The notes below the pieces were generated by a model that worked only from the letters and a program-made list of their open reading frames with translations, had not been told where the DNA came from and made no database searches. A DNA stretch of 64,000 nt. Origin: Methylobacterium sp. B4 (GTDB taxonomy: Bacteria; Pseudomonadota; Alphaproteobacteria; Rhizobiales; Beijerinckiaceae). The stretch lies in contig NZ_QJJJ01000008.1 in assembly GCF_003201865.1 (NCBI RefSeq), positions 124,001-188,000 of the forward strand. The letters run 5' to 3'. The translations under genes were made by a program, and so were the position numbers. Below, piece after piece: positions 26,863 to 34,251 of the stretch. Position 1 is the first letter of the stretch, and every line of letters begins with the position of its first letter.

Positions 26863-27024
26863 GCCTTCCTGGTGCGCTCCGGGCCGCGCAACGCCTTCAT
26901 CGACTTGACGCCGCGCTGGATGGCGGCCTTCGACCGCTTCATCGCCGACAGCCTCGTTCAGGGCGACCTGACCTACGCCCTCGTCCGGCGGGCCCTGGAG
27001 ACCGGGGGCGAGCCGCTCGCTTGA
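26863..27024 (+). pseudogene. 3' fragment of an unrecognised gene
   Basis: About 53 residues, FLVRSGPRNAFIDLTPRW then MAAFDRFIADSLVQGDLTY and ALVRRALETGGEPLA, end at a normal stop. Codon third positions are almost all G or C in this frame, which supports real coding on the plus strand. The 5' part is missing: upstream sequence is the broken flagellin on the other strand. I do not recognise the family. Confidence 0.45.
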
Positions 27025-27255
27025 GGCGCGGCGACACGAGGCCGAGACATCGGAGACCGAAACGTTGCAGGTGCTTGCGCAAACGCTCTGCCGCCGGCCC
27101 GCCGAAGGTTCGATCGACGGCCCCACGACCTGGGGCGAGATTTTTCCCGCGTCTCTTCTTCGAGCTTTACCGCTCGACAATTGTTCGCGATTATGCATGT
27201 GCAGATTGGGAGTGCTCACGGAGCACGACACAAGCTCTCGAACATCAGGACACGT
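27025..27255. other. Intergenic, promoter-like and AT-richer
   Basis: The 231 bases before the AT-hook protein include an imperfect palindrome CGACAATTGTTCG (27175-27187) and an AT-rich patch. This is the probable promoter of the downstream gene. Confidence 0.4.
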
Positions 27256-27828
27256 ATGTTGCGCAACCGCGTTCGGCGGCCGTTCACCGTCGAGGCCAAG
27301 TCGACGGGACAGAACCGCTTCGTCTCGATCCCCTCCAAGGTGCCGTCGGCCTCCTCGAAGCGCGCGGGCCAAGCCGCGGCGATGCCCTGGCCGCCCTTCG
27401 AACCGGCCGAAACCGGAGCCGCCTCCGGGGCCGAGGTCGCCGCGGAGCAGCGTCGGGTTCTCCCCAACCTCCTCGTTCCGCCCCCGCCGGAACCGGAGCC
27501 GGAGCCCGTCGTCGACGCGGAGGTTCTGCCGCGCGTCCGCCGCGTCCCGGCTCCCGTCCCGACCGGAGAGGCCCCGCGCCGCCGCGGCAGACCCCGCAAG
27601 GTGCCGATTGCCCCCGTCGCCGAGCCGGCGCTCACCGAGCCGCCCGTCGCCAAGCGTCAGGTCGCCGAACTGGCGCTCGCCGCACGGCCGCTCGTCGAGC
27701 CCCGCGCGCCCGAGCCCGAGCCGACGTCCCCGCCCGCTATCGTCCGGCGGCGCATGGATCGCGAGGGCAGCGAGCGGCTGGGCCGGGCCGAGCGCTGGAA
27801 GCGGCGCCTGCCGCGGGCCTGCTGGTAG
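27256..27828 (+). CDS. Hypothetical protein with AT-hook-like motif
   Basis: A 190-residue chain not matched to a family. An N-terminal basic block (MLRNRVRRPFTVEAKS) is followed by a long Pro/Glu-rich region (PPPPEPEPEPVV) and, near residue 115, RRRGRPRKVP, which fits the AT-hook core GRP flanked by basic residues. A basic Arg-rich end (ERWKRRLPRACW) follows. Such layouts occur in SyrB-like rhizobial regulators and nucleoid-associated proteins. AGGA sits seven bases before the chosen ATG. DNA binding is inference. Confidence 0.6.
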   Translation: MLRNRVRRPFTVEAKSTGQNRFVSIPSKVPSASSKRAGQAAAMPWPPFEPAETGAASGAEVAAEQRRVLPNLLVPPPPEPEPEPVVDAEVLPRVRRVPAPVPTGEAPRRRGRPRKVPIAPVAEPALTEPPVAKRQVAELALAARPLVEPRAPEPEPTSPPAIVRRRMDREGSERLGRAERWKRRLPRACW

Positions 27829-27859
27829 CTCTGCCCCCGCGACCGGGCCGTCGGACCGG

Positions 27860-28720
27860 TCAGTGGGAGAGGAAGAGCGGGGCCGGGCTGCTCTTGAGGA
27901 GCGAGCGCGTGACGCCGCCGAAGAAGAATTCCCGCACGCGGGAATGCCGGTAGGCGCCCATCACGATCAGTTCGGCCCCGAACCGGACGGCCCCGGCGCG
28001 CAGGGTGTCGGCGACGCTGTCCGCGAGCGCCAGCGTGTCGACGCTGACCGTGACGCCGTGCCGGGCGAGGTGGGGCGCGAATTCGGTGCCCGGCATCGCG
28101 CCCTCGGTCTCCGCCTCGCCGAGGACCGCCACGATCTCCACCGCCTCGGCCGCGCGCAGGAGCGGCAGCGCGTCGTTGGCCGCCCGCACCGCCTGTGCGC
28201 TGCCGTCCCAGGCGAGCACGATCCGCCGCGCCGAGAAGGTCGCGTGCTGCGGCGGCACGGCGATGACCGGGCGCCCGCTGCGCAGCAGGGCCGTCTCGAT
28301 CGTCTCGCGGTCGAGGTCGTAGCTGCTCTGCCCCGCATCCAGGATCGTGAGGTCGTAGAGGCGCGCCCGCTCTGCAAGACGGTTCACGATCTCCGGGTAG
28401 GACAGGCTCGGCGTCTCCGTGGTGCAGACGATTCCCGCCAGCCCCGCCGCCCCGGCCGCATCCTGCGCGAGGGCACGCGCCAGCGCGTCGAGGCGGCGGT
28501 CGACGATCGTCGTCTCCTTGCTGTCGAAATCGGCGAGCCAGCCGTCGTCGCCCGACAGGCGCCAGGAGGCCGACTGGACCGTCAGGTGGGCGCCGGCCGC
28601 CCGGGCCAGTCCCAGGCCGTAGCCGATGGCCGCCGAAGCCTTCTCGTAGCCGCTCTCGACGGTGCTGCCGACGAGGATGTCGCGCAGGGTGGCGAGCGGG
28701 GAAGGGGCAGTCTCGGACAT
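27860..28720 (-). CDS. Universal stress protein, tandem Usp domains (USP-1)
   Basis: A 286-residue cytoplasmic protein made of two Usp modules. The first starts LRDILVGSTVE (about residue 12). The second starts ARRIVLAWDGSAQAVRAANDALP (about residue 165) and ends GAYRHSRVREFFFGGVTRSLL. The ATP-binding consensus G-x2-G-x9-G-(S/T) has Arg instead of the second Gly, so nucleotide binding may be altered. It is most like USP-2 on the other side of fixLJK. GGAG is eight bases upstream of the ATG. A FixK box lies 56-69 bases upstream, a spacing that fits class II activation. Confidence 0.9.
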   Translation of the reverse strand: MSETAPSPLATLRDILVGSTVESGYEKASAAIGYGLGLARAAGAHLTVQSASWRLSGDDGWLADFDSKETTIVDRRLDALARALAQDAAGAAGLAGIVCTTETPSLSYPEIVNRLAERARLYDLTILDAGQSSYDLDRETIETALLRSGRPVIAVPPQHATFSARRIVLAWDGSAQAVRAANDALPLLRAAEAVEIVAVLGEAETEGAMPGTEFAPHLARHGVTVSVDTLALADSVADTLRAGAVRFGAELIVMGAYRHSRVREFFFGGVTRSLLKSSPAPLFLSH

Positions 28721-28775
28721 GGGCCGTCTCCGGTCTGATCGGATGCGAGGATCGGCCGAACGCATGCGGCCGGCC

Positions 28776-28789
28776 TTGATCCAGCGCAA
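28776..28789. promoter_or_regulatory. FixK/Fnr-type box upstream of USP-1
   Basis: TTGATCCAGCGCAA fits TTG(A/C)-N6-(T/G)CAA, the FixK2-type consensus. Its centre is about 62 bases upstream of the USP-1 ATG. With activation at -41.5, the transcript would start about 20 bases before the ATG. Confidence 0.75.
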
Positions 28790-29054
28790 GGGACGGCTCC
28801 AGGGCAAGGGACGGCTCCGGCGCAAGGCAGGAAGCGGCCCGGCGCGCGAAACCACGCCCGTGCGGGCCGTCGATTCACGCGAAGCGCGACCGATCCTCGT
28901 GTAGAGGCAGGGAACATCTTGCGCGCGGTAATCGTATCCCACAGCACCACCCGTGGTATTGTTTCCCTGTCGAGGCTCTGGTCCCTCACTCGGGTTGGAA
29001 ACGGTGACGAACGCCATCGATGTGATCGGCCTCGCACGGGCCGGAGATGCTCAG

Positions 29055-30554
29055 ATGATGCTCGACGATCTCCGGCAGACGCTGGACGAAGTGGGACATT
29101 GCATCTGGTCGCTCGATCTTCCGACCGGGCAGGTCACCCTCTCGCCGACCTGCGGCCGGCTCCTCGGCGTGCCCGCCGAGCGCCTCGCCACCTTCGCCGC
29201 CTTCCAGGCCCTGGTGCATCCGGATGACCGCCAGGCCCGCTCCGACGCGATCGGGCGCGCGCTGGGGGAGGGCGGCGGCTACGAGGTGGAGTTCCGCGTC
29301 GTGCGGCCGGAGGGCGGAATCCGCTGGCTGCGCTCGCGCGGGCAGGTCCGGCTCGGGCCCGACGGACGGCCCGCGCGCCACAGCGGCGTGATCCTCGGCA
29401 TCGACGAGCAGAAGAAGGCCGAGGCCGACCTGCGCGCCCGCGAGGCGCACATGCAGTCGATCCTCGACACCGTGCCCGAGGCCATGGTCGTCACCGATGC
29501 GGACGGGCTCATCCACTCGTTCAGCACGGCCGCCGAACGCCTGTTCGGCTATCCGGCGGCGGAGATCGCCGGGTGCAACGTGAGCGTGCTGATGCCCGAG
29601 CCGATGCGCGGCGCGCATGCGGGCCACATCGAGCGCTACCGGCGCACGGGAGAGCGGCGCGTCATCGGCACCACCCGGGTCGTCACGGGCCGGCGGCGGG
29701 ACGGCTCGACCTTCCCCGTGGAGATCACGCTCGGCGAGATGCGCTCGGGCGAGCAGGTCTTCGTCACCGGCTTCATCAACGACCTGACCCAGCATCAATG
29801 GACCCAGGCCCGGCTGCGGGAGCTGCAATCCGAACTCGTCCACATCTCGCGCCTCAGCGCGATGGGCGAAATGGCCTCGGCGCTCGCCCACGAGCTGAAC
29901 CAGCCGCTCGGGGCCATCGCCAACTACACCAATGGCTGCCGCCGGCTGCTGGCGGACCCCGATCCCGAGGCCATCGCCCGGACGCGGGAGGGGCTCGACA
30001 AGACCGCGGAGCAGGCGCTGCGGGCCGGGCAGATCATCCGGCGCCTGCGCGAGTTCGTCTCCCGCGGCGAGACGGAGAAGCGGATCGAGCCGGTCACGCG
30101 GCTGATCGAGGAAGCCAGCGCCCTGGCCCTGGTCGGAGCCGGCGAGCAGGGCATCACCGCGCACTTCGCCCTGGACCCGCAGGTCAGCGCCGTGCTGGCC
30201 GACCGGGTGCAGGTGCAGCAGGTCCTGGTCAACCTGATCCGCAACGCCCGCGAGGCCATGCTGCAGAGCGCGCGGCGCGAGCTGACGGTCGAGACGCGGA
30301 CCCTCGGCCCGGGGAGCGTGGAGATCGCGGTGTCGGATACCGGCCCCGGCATCGCCGAGGAGGTCGCGGACCGGCTGTTCCAGCCCTTCGTCACGACCAA
30401 GCCCGGCGGGATGGGCGTCGGCCTCTCGATCTGCCGGTCCATCGTCGAGGCGCATGGCGGCCGCCTGACGGTGGAGCGCAACCGCGCCGGGGGCGCGACC
30501 TTCCGGCTGACCCTGCCGACCGCGCGCGAGGGAGCGAGCCTCCATGCCGGCTAA
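29055..30554 (+). CDS. fixL: Oxygen-sensing histidine kinase FixL
   Basis: Haem-based O2 sensor kinase of about 499 residues. It has two PAS domains (about residues 10-125 and 130-250), then HisKA and HATPase. The second PAS matches the FixL haem domain: proximal His188 in AHAGHIERY, with Arg194 and the distal Arg208 (TTRVV) at the same spacing as His200/Arg206/Arg220 of Bradyrhizobium FixL. H-box ALAHELNQP (His279), N-box NLIRNAREAM, G1 DTGPGI, G2 GMGVGLSI. No membrane segment, so it is a soluble FixL. Start: ATG 29055 has GGAG eight bases upstream. In-frame GTGs at 29004 and 28953 are alternatives. It overlaps fixJ by 11 bases. Confidence 0.93.
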   Translation: MMLDDLRQTLDEVGHCIWSLDLPTGQVTLSPTCGRLLGVPAERLATFAAFQALVHPDDRQARSDAIGRALGEGGGYEVEFRVVRPEGGIRWLRSRGQVRLGPDGRPARHSGVILGIDEQKKAEADLRAREAHMQSILDTVPEAMVVTDADGLIHSFSTAAERLFGYPAAEIAGCNVSVLMPEPMRGAHAGHIERYRRTGERRVIGTTRVVTGRRRDGSTFPVEITLGEMRSGEQVFVTGFINDLTQHQWTQARLRELQSELVHISRLSAMGEMASALAHELNQPLGAIANYTNGCRRLLADPDPEAIARTREGLDKTAEQALRAGQIIRRLREFVSRGETEKRIEPVTRLIEEASALALVGAGEQGITAHFALDPQVSAVLADRVQVQQVLVNLIRNAREAMLQSARRELTVETRTLGPGSVEIAVSDTGPGIAEEVADRLFQPFVTTKPGGMGVGLSICRSIVEAHGGRLTVERNRAGGATFRLTLPTAREGASLHAG

Positions 30555-31152
30555 TCTCGTGCACGTGGTGGAGGACGATCCGGCGATGCGGGATTCCGTC
30601 GCCTTCCTGCTCGACACCTCCGGCTTCGAGGTCGCGCTCTACGAGGCCGGTACGGACCTGCTGGACCGGCTCGCGGCGCCCGCCGTGGGCTGCGTGCTCA
30701 CCGACATCCGCATGCCCGGCCTCGACGGGCTGGAGCTGCTGCGCCACCTGCGCAGGGCCGGTCACACCCTGTCCGTGATCATGATGACGGGGCACGGCGA
30801 CGTGCCGCTGGCGGTGGAGGCGATGAAGCTCGGCGCCTGCGACTTCATCGAGAAGCCGTTCGACGGCGACGCGCTGCTGCAGGCACTGCGCGCCGCGATG
30901 GAGCGCGGCGGCCCGGTCGCGGCGACCGACCCCGTCCTGCGGGCCTTCCTGCGCCGGGTGGCGACCCTGAGCGAGCGCGAGCGGCAGGTTCTCGACCAGC
31001 TGGTCGCGGGCGGCACCAGCAAGGAGATCGGCCGGGCGCTCGACATCAGCCCGCGCACCGTCGAGATCTACCGGGCCAAGCTCATGGCCAAGACCCAGGC
31101 CGGCTGCCTGCAGGAACTGGTGCGCTGGGCGGTGCTGGCCGGCCTCGTCTGA
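30544..31152 (+). CDS. fixJ: Response regulator FixJ
   Basis: A 202-residue regulator phosphorylated by FixL at low oxygen. The receiver domain carries VEDDP, phospho-acceptor Asp54 in LTDIRMPG, Thr in MMTGHGDV and Lys in EKPF. A linker follows, then a LuxR-type helix-turn-helix (LSERERQVLDQLVAGGTSKEIGRAL, then ISPRTVEIYRAKLMAK). The start overlaps fixL, so both are made from one message. The expected target is fixK next door, upstream of which lies a FixJ-like site. Confidence 0.95.
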   Translation: MPANLVHVVEDDPAMRDSVAFLLDTSGFEVALYEAGTDLLDRLAAPAVGCVLTDIRMPGLDGLELLRHLRRAGHTLSVIMMTGHGDVPLAVEAMKLGACDFIEKPFDGDALLQALRAAMERGGPVAATDPVLRAFLRRVATLSERERQVLDQLVAGGTSKEIGRALDISPRTVEIYRAKLMAKTQAGCLQELVRWAVLAGLV

Positions 31153-31227
31153 AACCGGAGGCGGCGGAACTCCGCACGGCGCCCAGGGCGGGGCGAAGCC
31201 GCGGGATCGCGCGCTAAAAAAACAACC

Positions 31228-31235
31228 CTACGTAG
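31228..31235 (+). promoter_or_regulatory. Putative FixJ binding site upstream of fixK
   Basis: CTACGTAG lies in an unusually AT-rich stretch (CTAAAAAAACAACC... GTTTATCTTAC) about 100 bases before the fixK ATG. It matches seven of eight positions of the FixJ site GTAMGTAG known from Sinorhizobium. Confidence 0.6.
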
Positions 31236-31334
31236 TTTATCTTACGCGCCCACCCGGACTGTCGGCGGCGGCGGCGGGCGACAGGTTCGCCCTTGTCCGG
31301 TCGGTGTCTCCGATCGGCGGGAGTGGAGACAAGG

Positions 31335-32027
31335 ATGCCCGACGCGATTGGTCCGACGGCCTTCCCGGCGATGAAGGCCGCCCCCCGCGCACCGGCCGCG
31401 GAGCTCCACGGCGGCTGCCTCTTCGCGGATTGCCCGGACCTGCCCGGGACGCCCTTCGCCTATCTGCGCGAGGAGGAGGTGCACGGCGAGGGCGAGGCGG
31501 CCGAGTTCGTCTACAGGGTCCTCGACGGAGGGGTGCGCACCCACCGGGTGCTCAGCGACGGGCGCCGGCAGATCACGGGCTTCCACCTGCCGGGTGACCT
31601 GTTCGGGTTCGAGCAGGGCCGGACGCACCGGCACACCGCCGAGGCCCTGTGCGAGGTCCGGGTCCTGATCTTCAAGCGGCGGCAGATCGAGCGCGTCGCG
31701 GCCCAACGGGTCGATGTGGCCTGCCGGCTCTGGGGCGTGGCGACCGACAGCCTGCGCCTCGCGGAGGATCTCGTGCTGCTGCTCGGCCGGCGCTCGGCGC
31801 TGGAACGCGTGGCGGCCTTCCTCCTCGAGATCGACCGCCGCCTTGGCCGGCCCGGCCACTTCGACCTGCCGATGACCCGACGGGACATCGCCGACTATCT
31901 CGGGCTTACCCTCGAGACCGTCTCGCGGACGGTCTCGCAGCTGGAGAGCGAGCGGGCGCTGCTACGCTCCGGCACCCGGTCGGTCACGCTCCAGCGCGGG
32001 CGCCTGCAACGGTTGGTCGAGGCGTGA
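31335..32027 (+). CDS. fixK: Crp/Fnr-family regulator FixK
   Basis: A 230-residue activator. It has a cyclic-nucleotide-like beta-roll (about residues 30-125, with FHLPGDLFGFE), a long dimerisation helix and a C-terminal helix-turn-helix (MTRRDIADYLGLTLETVSRTVSQL). The recognition helix has the E-x2-SR pattern of proteins that read TTGA half-sites. The four-Cys oxygen-sensing set of Fnr is absent (only an N-terminal C-x4-C pair), so like FixK it should depend on FixLJ rather than sense O2 itself. Start: GGAG six bases before the ATG. Confidence 0.92.
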   Translation: MPDAIGPTAFPAMKAAPRAPAAELHGGCLFADCPDLPGTPFAYLREEEVHGEGEAAEFVYRVLDGGVRTHRVLSDGRRQITGFHLPGDLFGFEQGRTHRHTAEALCEVRVLIFKRRQIERVAAQRVDVACRLWGVATDSLRLAEDLVLLLGRRSALERVAAFLLEIDRRLGRPGHFDLPMTRRDIADYLGLTLETVSRTVSQLESERALLRSGTRSVTLQRGRLQRLVEA

Positions 32028-32079
32028 TTCCCGTGTGATCCAGGCGCGAGCCGACGACCGGTCGGCCGGCGGCCCGGCA

Positions 32080-32937
32080 TCAATGGGCGAGGAAGAGCGG
32101 CACCGGGCTGCTCGCCAGGAGCGATTGCGTCACGCCGCCGAGAAGCCATTCCTGCAGGCGCGAATGCCGGTAGGCGCCCATCACCAGCATGTCGGCGCGA
32201 AACAGGCCGGCCTGACCCCGCAGGGTCCGCGCGACGCCGCCCACGACCGGCAGGTTGTTCACGGAGACGTTCACGCCGTGGCGGGACAGGTGGGGCGCGA
32301 ACTCGGCCCCGGCGGCGGAATCCGAGAGCTCCTTCTCCCCGACCACGGAGACGATCTCGACCGCCTCGGCCGCCCGGAGGAACGGCAGCGCGTCGTTGGC
32401 GGCCCGGGCCGCCTGGGCGCTGCCGTCCCAGGCCACCACGATCCGCCGAGCGGCGAAGCCGTCGCAGCCCGGCGGGACCACGAGGAGGGGGCGCCCGCTG
32501 CGGAACAGGATCCCCTCGATCAGATCGCGGTCGAGATCGACCTCCCGCGGCTCGGCATCCAGCACGGTCAGGTCGGCGAGGCGCGCCCGGGCGGTGAGCC
32601 GCGCCACGAGATTCGGATGGGAGAGGGCGGGGGCCTCGGTGGTGCAGGTCACCCCGGCCTGCGCCGCGTCCGCGGCGGCCCGCTCGGCCACCGCCCGCGC
32701 CACGGCGCCCAGGCGCCGGTTCTCCGCAGCGACGATGTCGTTGAGGACCCACCACCCCGATCCGCCCACCGCGGTCAGGCGGCGGGCGGCGGATTGCACG
32801 GTGAGGTGGGCGCCGGCCGCGCCCGCGAGGGAGAGCCCGTAGGCGAGGGCGTTGCGGGGCTCGTCGTCGTGGCCCTCCTCGGTGACGCTCACGAGGATGT
32901 CGCGAATTCCCGCAAGGCCGGCCTCAGGCATCGTCAT
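32080..32937 (-). CDS. Universal stress protein, tandem Usp domains (USP-2)
   Basis: A 285-residue paralogue of USP-1 (shared IRDILVS, AGAHLTVQSA, ARRIVVAWDGSAQAARAANDALPFLRAAEAVEIV, and the end GAYRHSRLQEWLLGGVT). Two Usp modules of about 140 residues each. As in USP-1, the second Gly of the ATP motif is Arg. Starts at 32937 (a second ATG is two codons on) after GGGGGAG. It is convergent with fixK and has its own FixK box upstream. The pair USP-1/USP-2 flanking fixLJK suggests duplication. Confidence 0.9.
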   Translation of the reverse strand: MTMPEAGLAGIRDILVSVTEEGHDDEPRNALAYGLSLAGAAGAHLTVQSAARRLTAVGGSGWWVLNDIVAAENRRLGAVARAVAERAAADAAQAGVTCTTEAPALSHPNLVARLTARARLADLTVLDAEPREVDLDRDLIEGILFRSGRPLLVVPPGCDGFAARRIVVAWDGSAQAARAANDALPFLRAAEAVEIVSVVGEKELSDSAAGAEFAPHLSRHGVNVSVNNLPVVGGVARTLRGQAGLFRADMLVMGAYRHSRLQEWLLGGVTQSLLASSPVPLFLAH

Positions 32938-33000
32938 TCCCGTCTCTCCCCCCATGTCCGGTCCACGGCCGGGAGAGTGCCGCAGCGGCCCGCGGACGCC

Positions 33001-33014
33001 TTGATCCAGCGCAA
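33001..33014. promoter_or_regulatory. FixK/Fnr-type box upstream of USP-2
   Basis: TTGATCCAGCGCAA is identical to the USP-1 box. Its centre is about 70 bases upstream of the USP-2 ATG. It could also act on the plus-strand gene at 33237. Confidence 0.75.
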
Positions 33015-33236
33015 GCCGGACAACGGCGCTGCGTCTCCCGGCCCGACGCCGCGGCGCGGAACGCACGCCGTGACCGGGTGCTGAGGTCCGCGCGGCAAGC
33101 GTCGGCCTGGAGGGGCCTGCGGAAGCGATGGACGCCGCATCCGCCAATCGGCCATCCTGGACCGGACGAGGACGTGCGGCGCCGCGATCCGGCAATGGAA
33201 GGGCCTGAGCGGCCCTTCAGGACATAGGAGCTTGGG

Positions 33237-33701
33237 ATGGAGCGACGCGGCTGGGCGACCTTCGCATGGCAGGCCGATTACGGGCAGTTCTACCTGATCG
33301 ACGGTGAGGATGAGGCCTTTCTGGCGCCCGAGACGATCACGCCCGAGATGGAGACGCGCCGCGTCGTCGCTCCCGCGGCCGGCCTCGTGGTCTACACGGA
33401 AGGCTGCCTGCAACAGCACCTCCGCATCGCCCTCTACGATGCCGAGCCGGATCATCCGCCGGCCGAACCGATGAGCGGGAAGCCCTGGACGCAGGTCGAA
33501 ACGATCCAGGCGCGCTTCCCCTCGCGACGCTTCACCCTCTCGAGCCCGTCGACGCCCTACCCGCTGCCCGGCGGGCCCCACTTCGTCGTCGAAACGGAAA
33601 CGGTCACGGTCCGCGTCAGCTGGATGGAATTCCAGGGCAGCCGGGATGACAGCGTACCCGTCGAACCCGATGTCATCGAGATCGTGCTCTGGCCGAGCTG
33701 A
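33237..33701 (+). CDS. Hypothetical protein, 154 aa
   Basis: No family recognised. The chain starts MERRGWATFAWQADYGQFYLID, has no signal peptide or membrane segment, and looks like a small beta-rich protein (alternating hydrophobic strands such as GLVVYTEG, FVVETETVTVRVSW). TAGGAG precedes the ATG at good spacing. It lies between USP-2 and the GFA-domain gene, within the FixK island, and may be read with the following gene, which starts 60 bases on. Confidence 0.7.
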   Translation: MERRGWATFAWQADYGQFYLIDGEDEAFLAPETITPEMETRRVVAPAAGLVVYTEGCLQQHLRIALYDAEPDHPPAEPMSGKPWTQVETIQARFPSRRFTLSSPSTPYPLPGGPHFVVETETVTVRVSWMEFQGSRDDSVPVEPDVIEIVLWPS

Positions 33702-33761
33702 GTTTTCGCGGGACGGGACACAGGAACGGCCGAAGGGCCGATGGCGGGACGGGAGGGACGG

Positions 33762-34160
33762 ATGCGCGGAAGCTGCCTGTGCGGGCTGGTGCACTACGCG
33801 ATCGACCGGCTCGATCTGCCGATCACCCACTGTCATTGCGTGACCTGCCGCAAGGCCCATGCGAGTGCCTACGCCACCACGGCGGGCGTCCTGCGCTCCC
33901 ATTTCCGCTGGCTCGAAGGGGCCGACAGCCTGCGGGCCTTCGAGAGTTCCCCGGGAAAGATCCGCTGGTTCTGCGGGACCTGCGGAACACACCTCATCGC
34001 GGACCGCCCGGCGCAGCCGCACGTGCTCGTGCGGGTCGCGACCCTCGACGCCGATCCCGGCCAGCGGCCGGAACGGCACATCTGGACCGCGCACGCGGTG
34101 CCCTGGCTCGTCGACGACGAGGCGATACCGCACCATCCCGAATGGCCGCCGGGGCGCTGA
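33762..34160 (+). CDS. GFA/CENP-V domain zinc protein
   Basis: A 132-residue protein of the glutathione-dependent formaldehyde-activating enzyme (Gfa)/CENP-V fold. Zinc ligands are visible: GSCLCG (Cys5, Cys7), HCHCVTCRK and FCGTCGTH. Most members do not process formaldehyde, so the reaction is open, although a methylotroph and a demethylating pathway nearby make it plausible. Start at 33762 is preferred for GGGAGG six bases upstream. An in-frame ATG at 33741 adds seven residues. Confidence 0.82.
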   Translation: MRGSCLCGLVHYAIDRLDLPITHCHCVTCRKAHASAYATTAGVLRSHFRWLEGADSLRAFESSPGKIRWFCGTCGTHLIADRPAQPHVLVRVATLDADPGQRPERHIWTAHAVPWLVDDEAIPHHPEWPPGR

Positions 34161-34251
34161 AGGCGGGAGCACCCCGTGGAAGCGGCGGCAGCGCGCTCAA
34201 GGCCGGCAGGAAAGAAGCCCCGCCGCGGCCGGGCCGGGCCGGGCGGGGCCG

